Shown here piece after piece: positions 16,176 to 24,436 of a stretch of 64,000 nt of DNA (positions are counted from its first letter, which is position 1; each line of letters starts with the position of its first letter). The notes below the pieces were generated by a model, which made no database searches, was not told the origin of the DNA, and saw only the letters and a program-made list of their open reading frames with translations. Both the position numbers and the translations under genes were made by a program. Origin of the DNA: SLSG01 sp964477035 (lineage in GTDB: Bacteria > Bacteroidota > Bacteroidia > Bacteroidales > UBA7960). Location: positions 186,001 to 250,000 of the forward strand of contig CAYZCW010000003.1 in NCBI GenBank assembly GCA_964477035.1, written 5' to 3'.

Positions 16176-17078
16176 TCATTTGGTGTTACGACCGGCCGTT
16201 TTTCGTGCGCGGACTGCCGGCCGGTCAGGCAGTGTCTCCAGGGCGGCAGCCACCTTCCTGAGCAGCCAAAGCGGGGTGCTGGCCGAACCGCTGACGCCCA
16301 CCTTCTGCCCCTGCGAAAACCAGCCTGCCGACAGGTTCCCCGGCCCAGTCACAAAATGGCTGTCGGGGTTGGCCTCCAGGCAGGATTTGAAGAGGGCACG
16401 GGCATTCGAGGACTGCCGCCCCCCGACAAACACCACGACATCGTGCCCTGCCGCGAAGGCTTTCAGCCGCGGAACGCGGCCGGACACACAGGCACAAATC
16501 GTGTCGTGCACCTTCAGGCGGACGCCGGCCCCCTGCAGGAAGGCGGTCATTCTTTGCAGGTTTTCGACCGGCAGGGTGGTCTGACAGAACACACTCAGCC
16601 CATCCGGGAGGGTCTCCGGCAGGAGCCCGTCCGGATCTTCTGCCACCAGGGCGCAGCCACCGGCCCTGCCCAGCAGACCCTCGACCTCCGGATGTCCCGG
16701 CTTGCCACAGATCAGGACCGTTTCCCCGTTCTCCGCAGCACGCTGTACCCGCTGCTGCAGCTGACGCACCACGGGACAGGTCGCATCCAGGATCCTCAGG
16801 CCGTTTAGCCGGGCCGTTTCATAACTTTCGGGGGGTTCTCCATGGGCACGGAACAAAACCGTTTTGTTTCTCAGCCGGCGATAGCCTTCACGGTCGACCA
16901 CCTTCAGGCCCCGGGCGGCCAGCCGCGCGACCTCTTCCTCATTGTGGACCACATCCCCCAGGCAAAACAGCTCCTGCCCTGCGTCCAGGGCCTCTTCGGC
17001 CAGCCGGATGGCCTTTCCGACCCCGGGACAAAATCCGGAGCGGGGATCGATCCTTACATCCAGCCAGGGAGCGGTCAT
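16176..17078 (-). CDS. ispH: 4-hydroxy-3-methylbut-2-enyl diphosphate reductase
   Basis: The last enzyme of the MEP pathway, reducing HMBPP to IPP and DMAPP with a [4Fe-4S] cluster. The 300-residue product has the cluster cysteines in SGFCPGVGKA (near 14), DATCPVV (near 99) and DTICACVSGR (near 195), plus VVHNEEEV, FRAHGEPPE and GGRQSSN. The frame runs open to 17207, but the upstream residues are unlike the family, and MTAPWLDVRIDPRSGFCPG gives the usual distance to the first Cys. It sits between phytoene synthase and tadA on the same strand, so it would supply isoprenoid precursor alongside carotenoid synthesis. Confidence 0.94.
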   Translation of the reverse strand: MTAPWLDVRIDPRSGFCPGVGKAIRLAEEALDAGQELFCLGDVVHNEEEVARLAARGLKVVDREGYRRLRNKTVLFRAHGEPPESYETARLNGLRILDATCPVVRQLQQRVQRAAENGETVLICGKPGHPEVEGLLGRAGGCALVAEDPDGLLPETLPDGLSVFCQTTLPVENLQRMTAFLQGAGVRLKVHDTICACVSGRVPRLKAFAAGHDVVVFVGGRQSSNARALFKSCLEANPDSHFVTGPGNLSAGWFSQGQKVGVSGSASTPLWLLRKVAAALETLPDRPAVRARKTAGRNTK

Positions 17079-17166
17079 TCGGGTCGGGATTGGGTCCTGG
17101 CGCCGCCCGTGAAAAGCGGCCACGCCCGGAGGGCACAAAATTACATAATCGACGGGAAAGGCCGGT

Positions 17167-18000
17167 TCACAACCAGCCGAACTTGTTCCGGACGTAGGCC
17201 TTGACAAGCAGGATCAGCTTGGTGTTGGTCCCCACCCGGAAGCGTGTTTCCTTCAGGTTCTCCGGTGATTCGGCACGGATCTTCCGGAGCAGCTCCAGGT
17301 AATACCGGTAGGCAAGGTACACCCCCATCCGGACCTCCCTGTTCAGGGTCTGTATGCCCGTAAAGGCCCCCTGGAAGTCATCCCATATCTCCTGCTCAAT
17401 CCGGTTCTTGCTCTGCAGGTCAAAGTGGTCAAAATCCACATCGGGGAAATAGACCCTGCCGCGGTCCATGCGGTCAGAGCGCATGTCCCTGAGGAAGTTC
17501 ACCTTCTGAAAAGCCTCCCCCAGCTTGCGTGCGGCCGGCAGCAGGCGACGGTACTCCTCGTCCTGGCCGGCATAGAACACCCGGAGGCACATCAGGCCAA
17601 CGACCTCGGCCGAGCCATAGATGTACTCCTTGTATTCCTCGAGCGAAAAGGATTTCTTTTCCAGGTCCATCGCCATGCTCTTAAAGAAGGCATGGATCAG
17701 CGCGTGGTCGATGCCATACGTGTTCACCACCCACTGGTAACTGTGAAGGATGGGATTGGTGCTCATGCCGGAACCGATGGCCTGGAAGGTCTGTTCCCGG
17801 AATTCGGACAGCAGCTGCTCCTTGTCCTGCTGGTGAAAGGTATCCACGATTTCGTCCGCGAAACGGACAAATCCGTAGATCGCGTATATGGCCGGCCGCA
17901 GCCTGGGATCGAGCAGGCGCACCCCCATGGAAAAGGAAGTGCTGTAGTTTTTCGTGGTGATCTCGCTGCACTCAAGTGCATTACGCGTGTACAGGTCCAT
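17167..18000 (-). CDS. crtB: Phytoene synthase
   Basis: It condenses two geranylgeranyl diphosphates to phytoene, the committed carotenoid step. The 277-residue all-helical protein has the two Asp-rich prenyl-diphosphate motifs: the first in VRFADEIVD (near 48-56), the second in VNFLRDMRSDRMDRGRVYFP (near 167-186). The frame is open to 18117, but MDLYTRNALECSEITTKNYS is the standard start. Its first 20 bases overlap the end of crtI, indicating translational coupling. Squalene synthase belongs to the same superfamily, but the CrtI partner makes CrtB the clear call. Confidence 0.93.
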   Translation of the reverse strand: MDLYTRNALECSEITTKNYSTSFSMGVRLLDPRLRPAIYAIYGFVRFADEIVDTFHQQDKEQLLSEFREQTFQAIGSGMSTNPILHSYQWVVNTYGIDHALIHAFFKSMAMDLEKKSFSLEEYKEYIYGSAEVVGLMCLRVFYAGQDEEYRRLLPAARKLGEAFQKVNFLRDMRSDRMDRGRVYFPDVDFDHFDLQSKNRIEQEIWDDFQGAFTGIQTLNREVRMGVYLAYRYYLELLRKIRAESPENLKETRFRVGTNTKLILLVKAYVRNKFGWL

Positions 18001-19468
18001 ATTTGCCCGTGATTCGTTCCACAACCAATTTTGAACTGATGACCGCCATGGGGAGCCCTGTTCCCGGCACCGTGCTGGCCCCCACGTAAAAGACATTGCC
18101 AAACTGTTCGTCCTCATTTTTCGGACGGAACCCCCCGATCTGGTTCAGGTCATGCCCCAGTCCGAGGCCGCTTCCCTTGTAAAGATTGAATGCATCCCGC
18201 CACTCTACCGGAGTCAGGACCGTGCGGGAGATGATGTGCTTTTTGACATCCACCCCGATGCGTTCACTCAGGTCGTTGATGATGTTGTCCGCGATCTCGT
18301 CCCGGTCGGACCAATCCGGTTTGAACCGCATATCCGGCACCGGGCACAACACGAACAGGCTCTCGCAGCCTTCCGGAGCCGCTTCCGGATCGGATTTCGA
18401 CACCACATTCACATAATAATAGGGCTGGTCCAGTTTGATGGAGTTCTTGAATATCTTGCCCGAGTACTCCTCGAAGTTGTTGCCCAGAAAATAGTTGTGC
18501 AGCGGGATGCCCTCCAGCTTGGTGTCCAGTCCGAGGTACATGGTAAACGGTGCCAGGGTCCACTGCATTTTATCCAGTTTCTCCTCCCGGAATTTTTTGC
18601 GTCCGAACACCTGGTGCCGGAAATAGGCGGCATCGGCATTCACCACAAACAGGTCTGCCTCCCACCTTTTGCCGTTTTGGTCCACAAAAGCCTTCAGCTC
18701 CTTGCCCTGGTATTCATAGCCGGTCACTTCGGTGTTGTAATGGACAACGATCCCGGCCTTGTCGATCTCTTTATTCAGCCCCTCCACGATCCGGTACATG
18801 CCCCCTTCCACATTGTGGTAGCCGTCATGCACCAGCTCGGTATACGACAAAATGGTATAAATGGCCGGGGTATCGAAGGGCGTTGCTCCCAGAAAAAAGG
18901 CCACCAGGGAAAAGATCTCCTTGACCTCGCGCGACTCAAAATGCCGCTCCATTTCCCGCCAGACCGAACGGAACAATTTGGGCGAGTACTTCACAGGCAC
19001 CCGCAGCAGGGTGAGCAGGTACTGCCAGACGGAGTCATAGTTCCTTTTGAGCACCAGGTATTCGGTATCGTGGAAAAAAGCCCCCGCCGAGGCCAGAAAA
19101 CGGTCCATCTTTTCCCGGAAGTTGGGCTCCACCCCTTCAAATTCAAGGGCAAGCTTATCCAGGTCGCGGTGGATCATGAACCTCCGGTCCGACCCCCTGA
19201 AGTGCACTGCATACAGGGTCTCCAGCTCCCGGAAGGCAAAAGGCATCTCCTCCAGACGGGCGTCCTCGAAGAACTCCCTGAACTCATAGGTCATGCTGAA
19301 AAAGGTGGGTCCCAGATCGAAGGTAAACCCGTCTTTTTTCAATTGGTTGAGCCGGCCGCCCGGCTGGTGGTATTTTTCCACCATCTCCACCCGGTATCCC
19401 CTCCTGCTCAGGCGCAGCGCCGTGGTCAAAGCCCCCAGCCCCGTTCCGACGATCAGTACTTTTTTCAT
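17981..19468 (-). CDS. crtI: Phytoene desaturase (CrtI family)
   Basis: A 495-residue FAD-dependent desaturase/isomerase acting on phytoene to give neurosporene or lycopene. The N-terminal dinucleotide motif KKVLIVGTGLGALTTALRLSRRGY and the PGGRLNQL segment are typical. The C-terminal FAD signature is NVFYVGASTVPGTGLPMAVISS. The frame is open to 19630, but the MKKVLIVG start is required by the family. It is divergent from a second CrtI-family gene across about 150 bases, the probable control region of the locus. It overlaps crtB by 20 bases. Confidence 0.94.
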   Translation of the reverse strand: MKKVLIVGTGLGALTTALRLSRRGYRVEMVEKYHQPGGRLNQLKKDGFTFDLGPTFFSMTYEFREFFEDARLEEMPFAFRELETLYAVHFRGSDRRFMIHRDLDKLALEFEGVEPNFREKMDRFLASAGAFFHDTEYLVLKRNYDSVWQYLLTLLRVPVKYSPKLFRSVWREMERHFESREVKEIFSLVAFFLGATPFDTPAIYTILSYTELVHDGYHNVEGGMYRIVEGLNKEIDKAGIVVHYNTEVTGYEYQGKELKAFVDQNGKRWEADLFVVNADAAYFRHQVFGRKKFREEKLDKMQWTLAPFTMYLGLDTKLEGIPLHNYFLGNNFEEYSGKIFKNSIKLDQPYYYVNVVSKSDPEAAPEGCESLFVLCPVPDMRFKPDWSDRDEIADNIINDLSERIGVDVKKHIISRTVLTPVEWRDAFNLYKGSGLGLGHDLNQIGGFRPKNEDEQFGNVFYVGASTVPGTGLPMAVISSKLVVERITGKYGPVHA

Positions 19469-19617
19469 GTATACATCCTTTTCACTGGCAAAAAGAATTT
19501 TGCTTCTTAAACAAACCGTGGGTGCCGGAATCTGCCGCCATGCCCTTTGGGACTGTCTGCCATTGATTTTATTTGTGTTCCCTTTGAACTCCCGGAAAAA
19601 ATTGCCGTTATTTGAGT

Positions 19618-21117
19618 ATGGAACAATCAAGTGCCGTTATTGGTTCAGGCATAGGAGGAATTGCTTCGGCCATCCGGTTGGCCGTCAAGGGATACAAGGT
19701 AAGTGTTTTTGAGCAAAGCCACGCTCCCGGAGGCAAACTTTCTCAACTCCGCCTGGGCGGTTTTCGCTTCGACACCGGCCCCTCCCTGTTCACCCTGCCC
19801 CAGCTGGTCGATGAACTCTTCCTGCTTTGCGGGGAGGAGCCGCGTGAACATTTCCGGTATGCCGCCCTGGACACCTCCTGCATTTACTTCTGGGAAGACG
19901 GCACGCGCATCCGGGCATGGAAGGACACAGAGGCCTTCTCGAAAGAGGTGGAGGAGCGGACAGGGGTACCGGAAGAGAAGCTGCGGGGCCATCTTGACAA
20001 AAGCCGTGAGCTCTACCGGATCACCGCCGATGTGTTCCTGTTCAATTCTTTTCACAAGCCTTCCCGGCTTCTGAGGCCTCCTGCATGGAAGGCCCTGACG
20101 GGCCTGCACCGGCTGGATGCGCTGACCACCATGCACCGGCGCAACCAGAAGCGGTTCGGACACCCCAAAGTGGTGCAGCTGTTCGACCGTTATGCCACCT
20201 ATAACGGCAGCAACCCTTACCGCACCCCGGCCACCCTGAATGTGATCGCCCACCTGGAGCACAACATGGGAGCCTGGTTCCCCGAGAAGGGCATGTATTC
20301 CATCGTGGAGTCCCTGGTGGCGCTTGCCCGCCGGCAGGGAGTGGCATTCATTTTCAACAGTCCGGTCGAAGAAGTGGTTCTTCGCCATGGAAGGGTGGCC
20401 GGCCTTCGTGAAGGGGGCAGATTCCATCCCTTCGACAGGGTGGTGAGCGACATCGACATCGTGCGCCTTTACCGGGACCTGCTGCCCGGAACGGTCCTGC
20501 CCAAAAAGCAGACCCGGGGGGAGCGGTCCACTTCGGCACTGATCTTTTACTGGGGGGTGGACCGGGATTTCCGGGAACTGGGCCTGCACAACATCTTGTT
20601 TTCGAACGACTATGAAAGAGAGTTCCGGCACCTTTTCGAAACGAAAACCCTTCCGGACGACCCGACCGTGTATGTGTTCATCAGCTCCAGGCAGGTTCCC
20701 GGCGATGCCCCGGCCGGGTGTTCGAACTGGTATGTCATGATCAATGCTCCGGAGAACGTGGGGCAGGACTGGGACGGACTCATTGACAGGACCCGTACGG
20801 ATATTCTGGAGAAGATCCGCCGCTGCCTGAACATCGACCTCGGACCCCATATTGTGCAGGAGGCGGTGGCCGACCCCAGGACCATCGAACGGGACACCGG
20901 CTCCTACCGCGGATCCCTTTACGGTTTGAGCTCCAACGACCGCTTTGCGGCATTCAACCGGCATGCCAATTTCAGCAGAAAGTTTAAGAACCTGTACTTT
21001 GCAGGCGGCAGCGTGCATCCCGGAGGCGGCATCCCGCTCTGCCTGGCCTCCGCAAAAATCATCGACCAGGAAATCCCACCCGCCAACCACCAAAAGCCAT
21101 TAACCAATAACCAATAA
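19618..21117 (+). CDS. crtD: CrtD-like carotenoid 3,4-desaturase (CrtI family)
   Basis: A 499-residue FAD enzyme paralogous to CrtI: SSAVIGSGIGGIASAIRLAVKGY, PGGKLSQLRLGGFRFDTGPSLF, and the C-terminal NLYFAGGSVHPGGGIPLCLASAKI. GGG-rich C-termini of this form and linkage to a CruF-like gene favour a 1-hydroxycarotenoid 3,4-desaturase, but CrtI-family specificity is hard to read from sequence. The ATG at 19618 is preferred over the in-frame TTG at 19612. The last nine or so codons and the TAA stop lie within a 49-base heptamer repeat array, so the tail HQKPLTNNQ looks repeat-derived rather than functional. Confidence 0.88.
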   Translation: MEQSSAVIGSGIGGIASAIRLAVKGYKVSVFEQSHAPGGKLSQLRLGGFRFDTGPSLFTLPQLVDELFLLCGEEPREHFRYAALDTSCIYFWEDGTRIRAWKDTEAFSKEVEERTGVPEEKLRGHLDKSRELYRITADVFLFNSFHKPSRLLRPPAWKALTGLHRLDALTTMHRRNQKRFGHPKVVQLFDRYATYNGSNPYRTPATLNVIAHLEHNMGAWFPEKGMYSIVESLVALARRQGVAFIFNSPVEEVVLRHGRVAGLREGGRFHPFDRVVSDIDIVRLYRDLLPGTVLPKKQTRGERSTSALIFYWGVDRDFRELGLHNILFSNDYEREFRHLFETKTLPDDPTVYVFISSRQVPGDAPAGCSNWYVMINAPENVGQDWDGLIDRTRTDILEKIRRCLNIDLGPHIVQEAVADPRTIERDTGSYRGSLYGLSSNDRFAAFNRHANFSRKFKNLYFAGGSVHPGGGIPLCLASAKIIDQEIPPANHQKPLTNNQ

Positions 21118-21131
21118 CCAACAGCCAACAA
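21083..21131 (+). repeat. Heptanucleotide tandem repeat, seven units
   Basis: Units are CCAACCA, CCAAAAG, CCATTAA, CCAATAA, CCAATAA, CCAACAG, CCAACAA (49 bases). The crtD-like stop codon (21115-21117) is the last three bases of unit five. The array ends 3 bases before the CruF-like start. It has the same consensus, unit count and orientation relative to its gene as the array at 7863-7911. Confidence 0.88.
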
Positions 21132-21134
21132 CCC

Positions 21135-21797
21135 ATGCCCCCCAAAAAACCCATCCTCCCTTCCCCCACCGCCGGAAAGCTGCTGATGCTGTATTACGGA
21201 GTGGGCGTGGCCGGATTGACCCACCCGGCGACCCGGGACCTGTTCACCGGCCTCATGCCCTGGTCGATCCTGGGCAGCACCCTCCTGCTCCTTTTCTACC
21301 ACCGGGACTGGACCTGGCGGCAGGTGCTCATCCTTTTGGGCACCGCCGTGGCCGGATTCCTGGTCGAAGTGGCCGGGGTGCTCACCGGCCAGGTTTTCGG
21401 GGAATATGCCTACGGACCGGCCCTGGGCTGGCAGGTGCTGGAGACCCCATTGCTCATCGGCGTGAACTGGGCCATGCTGATCTACTGCACCCACACTTTG
21501 TTCGAAGGAAGCGGACTTTCCTGGCCCATCCGGCTGTTTGGCGGCGCCCTGCTGATGGTTGGCTACGATTTCTATATGGAGCCTGTTGCCATCGGGCTGA
21601 ACATGTGGCAATGGGGAGGCGGGGGCATCCCCCTGCAGAATTACCTGGCCTGGTTTGTCATTTCCCTGGTCTTTCTCGCCGCCATGCAACTGGGCGGGAT
21701 CCGCACCGGCAACCGCCTCGCACCCTGGCTGTTCTGGGTACAGGCTGCCTTTTTCCTTCTCTTAAACTTTGGCCTTCAGGCCGTTGTTCCGAATTAA
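21135..21797 (+). CDS. cruF: CruF-like carotenoid biosynthesis membrane protein (DUF422)
   Basis: A 220-residue integral membrane protein with about seven hydrophobic helices. Polar residues conserved in the DUF422/CruF family are seen in FLVEVAGV, GVNWAMLIY, GYDFYMEPVA and LQNYLAWF. CruF hydrates the psi end of gamma-carotene or lycopene to the 1'-hydroxy form. Linkage with a CrtD-like desaturase upstream and acyl- and glycosyltransferase genes downstream fits that step. It starts 17 bases after the crtD-like stop, directly after the heptamer array. Substrate specificity is an inference. Confidence 0.87.
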   Translation: MPPKKPILPSPTAGKLLMLYYGVGVAGLTHPATRDLFTGLMPWSILGSTLLLLFYHRDWTWRQVLILLGTAVAGFLVEVAGVLTGQVFGEYAYGPALGWQVLETPLLIGVNWAMLIYCTHTLFEGSGLSWPIRLFGGALLMVGYDFYMEPVAIGLNMWQWGGGGIPLQNYLAWFVISLVFLAAMQLGGIRTGNRLAPWLFWVQAAFFLLLNFGLQAVVPN

Positions 21798-21832
21798 GCG
21801 CAAGAATCCGCTGCAGAAAACCCCATCCTTCC

Positions 21833-22453
21833 ATGATCGAAGCCCGGCACCACCCCCTGTATGAACGCTTCTTCGGCGCCTATACCGGCCTGAAGATGCG
21901 GCGCCATTTCAGCTCGTGGGACATTGAAGGCCGCTTCACGGACGGGGGGAAGGCGGTGTTGCTCGTGGGCAACCATTTCAGCTGGTGGGATGGTTTTATC
22001 GGCCAGAAGCTGGCCGACAGGGTGTTTCACCGCAAAATCCACGTCATGATGCTGGAGGAGCAATTGTCCGGCCGCCGCTTTCTGAGCCGGTTGGGGGCCT
22101 TCTCTATCCGCCCCGGAAGCCGCGACGCCCTGAATTCCCTCCGTTATGCCACGGAGCTGCTGCAAAACCCCGGGAACCTGCTTCTGCTGTTTCCCCAGGG
22201 GCGTTTCGAATCACACCACCAGTTTCCCCTCCATTTCGAGCGGGGATGGTTTCGCATTGCGCTGGGCGCCCCCCCGGAAACCCACCTGGTTTTCGCCGCC
22301 AACCTGACAGATTGGTTCGCCTCTCCCAGACCCCGGCTGTTTACCTATCTTCAGCAGCACGAACTCGGGGACTTTGACGATGCCGGCCGGCTGGAGAATG
22401 CCTACAATGACTTTTTAGGAAACGCCATCGGGCAGCAAAACCAACGGATATGA
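21833..22453 (+). CDS. PlsC-type acyltransferase of the carotenoid locus
   Basis: A 206-residue lysophospholipid-acyltransferase-fold enzyme. The HX4D catalytic motif is NHFSWWD (near 45), and the second substrate motif is FPQGRFESH (near 120). In carotenoid clusters such enzymes (CruD in green sulfur bacteria is a functional parallel) acylate the sugar of a carotenoid glycoside. An open frame extends upstream inside the CruF-like gene, but MIEARHHPLYERFFG at 21833 is the first start after that gene ends. Its TGA overlaps the ATG of the glycosyltransferase by 4 bases. An ordinary phospholipid role is less likely given the context. Confidence 0.8.
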   Translation: MIEARHHPLYERFFGAYTGLKMRRHFSSWDIEGRFTDGGKAVLLVGNHFSWWDGFIGQKLADRVFHRKIHVMMLEEQLSGRRFLSRLGAFSIRPGSRDALNSLRYATELLQNPGNLLLLFPQGRFESHHQFPLHFERGWFRIALGAPPETHLVFAANLTDWFASPRPRLFTYLQQHELGDFDDAGRLENAYNDFLGNAIGQQNQRI

Positions 22454-24312
22454 TCGTATTGGCCTGGTTCCTGGTTGGATTCCTGCTGCTGCGAATGATG
22501 GTGGCAGGGGTCAACCTGCTGTCCCCCACCCGCCTGCCGAAGGGCGATCCGGGCGACACCCCCCTCGTGTCGGTGCTGATTCCGGCCCGGAATGAACAAG
22601 ACAGCATCGGCTCCCTGCTTGAAAGCCTGGCCTCTCATGATTATGAAAACCTGGAGGTTATTGTTTACGACGACCTCTCGGATGACAAAACCGCGGAGGT
22701 GGTGGCACAGCATGCCCGTCAGGACCCCCGCATCCGGCTGATCCGGGGCACGGGGCTGCCCCCGGGCTGGTTGGGAAAAAACCACGCCTGCCACCACCTG
22801 GCCATGGAAGCGCAGGGATCCTGGCTGCTGTTCCTTGATGCCGATGTCACAGCACAACAGGGGCTCATCCGGAATTTGCTTGCCCGTGCCGGCCGTTTCG
22901 GCCTTGGGCTGCTCTCCGTCTTCCCTGGTCAGCGCATGGAAACCCTGGGCGAAAAAGCCGTGGTTCCCCTGATGAACTGGATTTTGGTCAGCATGCTGCC
23001 GCTCCCGCTCACCCGCCTGTCCGCCCGCCCCTCCCTGTCGGCCGCAAACGGGCAGTGCATGCTTTTCCACTCCGGCACCTACCGGCAACATCGTTTTCAC
23101 GAGCGGGTAAAGGACCAGAAGGTGGAAGACATCCGGATCTTCCGCATGGCAAAAAGGCTGGGCGTTCCTGCGGAAACCCTGCTGGACAACGGGCAAGTCA
23201 GTTGCCGCATGTACCGCAGTTTCAGAGAGGCCATCCAGGGGTTTTCCAAAAATGTATTCGAATTCTTCGGAGGCAGTGCCTGGCTGGCCTGGGGTTTCAC
23301 CCTGGCGACCGTTCTGGGATTCGTGCCCGTCTGGCTCGCCATGGGGGCATGGCAGGCCGCTGCCTTCGTGGGCGGCGGGGTGCTGATTCGCCTGCTGTCG
23401 GCATGGGCCAGCCGTCAAGCGGCAGGCGGCGCCCTCCTGCTCGGTCCCCTGCAACAATTTTCCCTGCTGATGGTGGTCAGCGCAGGACTTCTTCAGAGGG
23501 TCCGTAAAAGCACGACCTGGAAAGGCAGGCGGGTCGACCTTCCGAGAAAGGTCGTTAAATCCGCTGTGGTCCTGTTTTTCCTCCTCGTCGGATGGGCAGG
23601 CAGCCTCCCCGCCGGGCAACAGGCAAGCCCGTCCCTGAAAACTTACCAGGACGCCATTTACGAAGCCTATGTGCTGAATCGTATGCCCCAGTGGGTCAGT
23701 ACGCTGCAGGACATGGAAGCGGCTTACCGGCGGCAGCCAGGCACGGCCCTGCTTTACGACATCCTGCTGGCCCAGTACGGACTGATCGGGTATTACCTGG
23801 GAACGGAAGACAATGCAAGCGGAGGCTCCCTGCTGGACAAGGCAGAAAAAAACCTGGCAACCCTGGCCCGTGAGCCGGGCTACAAGGCAGCGACACGGGC
23901 GTTCGAGGGGGCTTTTCTGGCTTTCCGGATCTCCCTTCGTCCCATCCGGGCGGTGCAGCTGGGGCCACGCAGTTACCGCCGCATCGATGAAGCCATCGAG
24001 GCGGACCCGGATTATGCCCGGGCCTGGATCGAAAAGGGCAACGCCGCCTTTTTCACCCCGCCCGTTTTCGGAGGTTCCAAAACCGAAGCGATCGACCATT
24101 ATACCAAGGCCCTACAACTGCTCGAAGCCCGCATGCCCAACAACCACCGCTGGCTCTACCTCAGCACCCTGGTGTCCCTTGCCAACGCCTACGAAAAGAC
24201 GGGAGACCTGCCCCGGGCCATCCGCACCCTGGAAAAGGCCCTGGCCTTTGAGCCCCGCTTTACCTGGGTAAGGGATGAGATGCTGCCCCGCCTGCGAACC
24301 ATTCAGCAATAA
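22450..24312 (+). CDS. Fusion of a family 2 glycosyltransferase and a TPR-like domain
   Basis: A 620-residue membrane protein. Residues 1-20 are a membrane helix. Residues about 38-270 are a GT2 domain with PARNEQDSIGSLL, YDDLSDD and LFLDADV (metal-binding DXD-type) and a downstream VEDIRIFRMAK. Two or three hydrophobic helices follow (about 275-345). At about 368 a new signal-peptide-like segment appears (KSAVVLFFLLVGWAGSLPAGQQ), leading into about 240 residues with TPR-like helices (YARAWIEKGNAAF, DLPRAIRTLEKALAFEPRF). The second part looks like a formerly separate exported protein. The GT2 part is the likely carotenoid glycosyltransferase (CruC-like). The gene is coupled to the acyltransferase by a 4-base overlap. 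Confidence 0.85.
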   Translation: MIVLAWFLVGFLLLRMMVAGVNLLSPTRLPKGDPGDTPLVSVLIPARNEQDSIGSLLESLASHDYENLEVIVYDDLSDDKTAEVVAQHARQDPRIRLIRGTGLPPGWLGKNHACHHLAMEAQGSWLLFLDADVTAQQGLIRNLLARAGRFGLGLLSVFPGQRMETLGEKAVVPLMNWILVSMLPLPLTRLSARPSLSAANGQCMLFHSGTYRQHRFHERVKDQKVEDIRIFRMAKRLGVPAETLLDNGQVSCRMYRSFREAIQGFSKNVFEFFGGSAWLAWGFTLATVLGFVPVWLAMGAWQAAAFVGGGVLIRLLSAWASRQAAGGALLLGPLQQFSLLMVVSAGLLQRVRKSTTWKGRRVDLPRKVVKSAVVLFFLLVGWAGSLPAGQQASPSLKTYQDAIYEAYVLNRMPQWVSTLQDMEAAYRRQPGTALLYDILLAQYGLIGYYLGTEDNASGGSLLDKAEKNLATLAREPGYKAATRAFEGAFLAFRISLRPIRAVQLGPRSYRRIDEAIEADPDYARAWIEKGNAAFFTPPVFGGSKTEAIDHYTKALQLLEARMPNNHRWLYLSTLVSLANAYEKTGDLPRAIRTLEKALAFEPRFTWVRDEMLPRLRTIQQ

Positions 24313-24436
24313 CGTCAGGGAAAACCCACATGAGCAAGGCACTCCGCCATGGGCGACAGGCCCATCCGACGGATATTGGTTTTTTTTGTATATTTAAAAA
24401 GGAAAGGCAAACAAACCCGGTACAAACCACCCTGCC

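Noticed and set aside
19469..19617. Extension of the crtI frame by 54 codons across the divergent promoter region
   Set aside because: The FAD motif must be near the N-terminus, and the extension would consume the whole intergenic region.
22402..24099. A 565-codon minus-strand open frame opposite the GT2-TPR gene
   Set aside because: It has no recognisable domain and a low-complexity Gln/Gly/Pro-rich translation. The opposite strand encodes a clear GT2 enzyme.
24349..24387. Possible terminator after the GT2-TPR gene (6-bp ATGGGC/GCCCAT stem and a later T-run)
   Set aside because: The T-run begins 13 bases after the stem, so it does not fit an intrinsic terminator. It may belong to the Usp promoter region.
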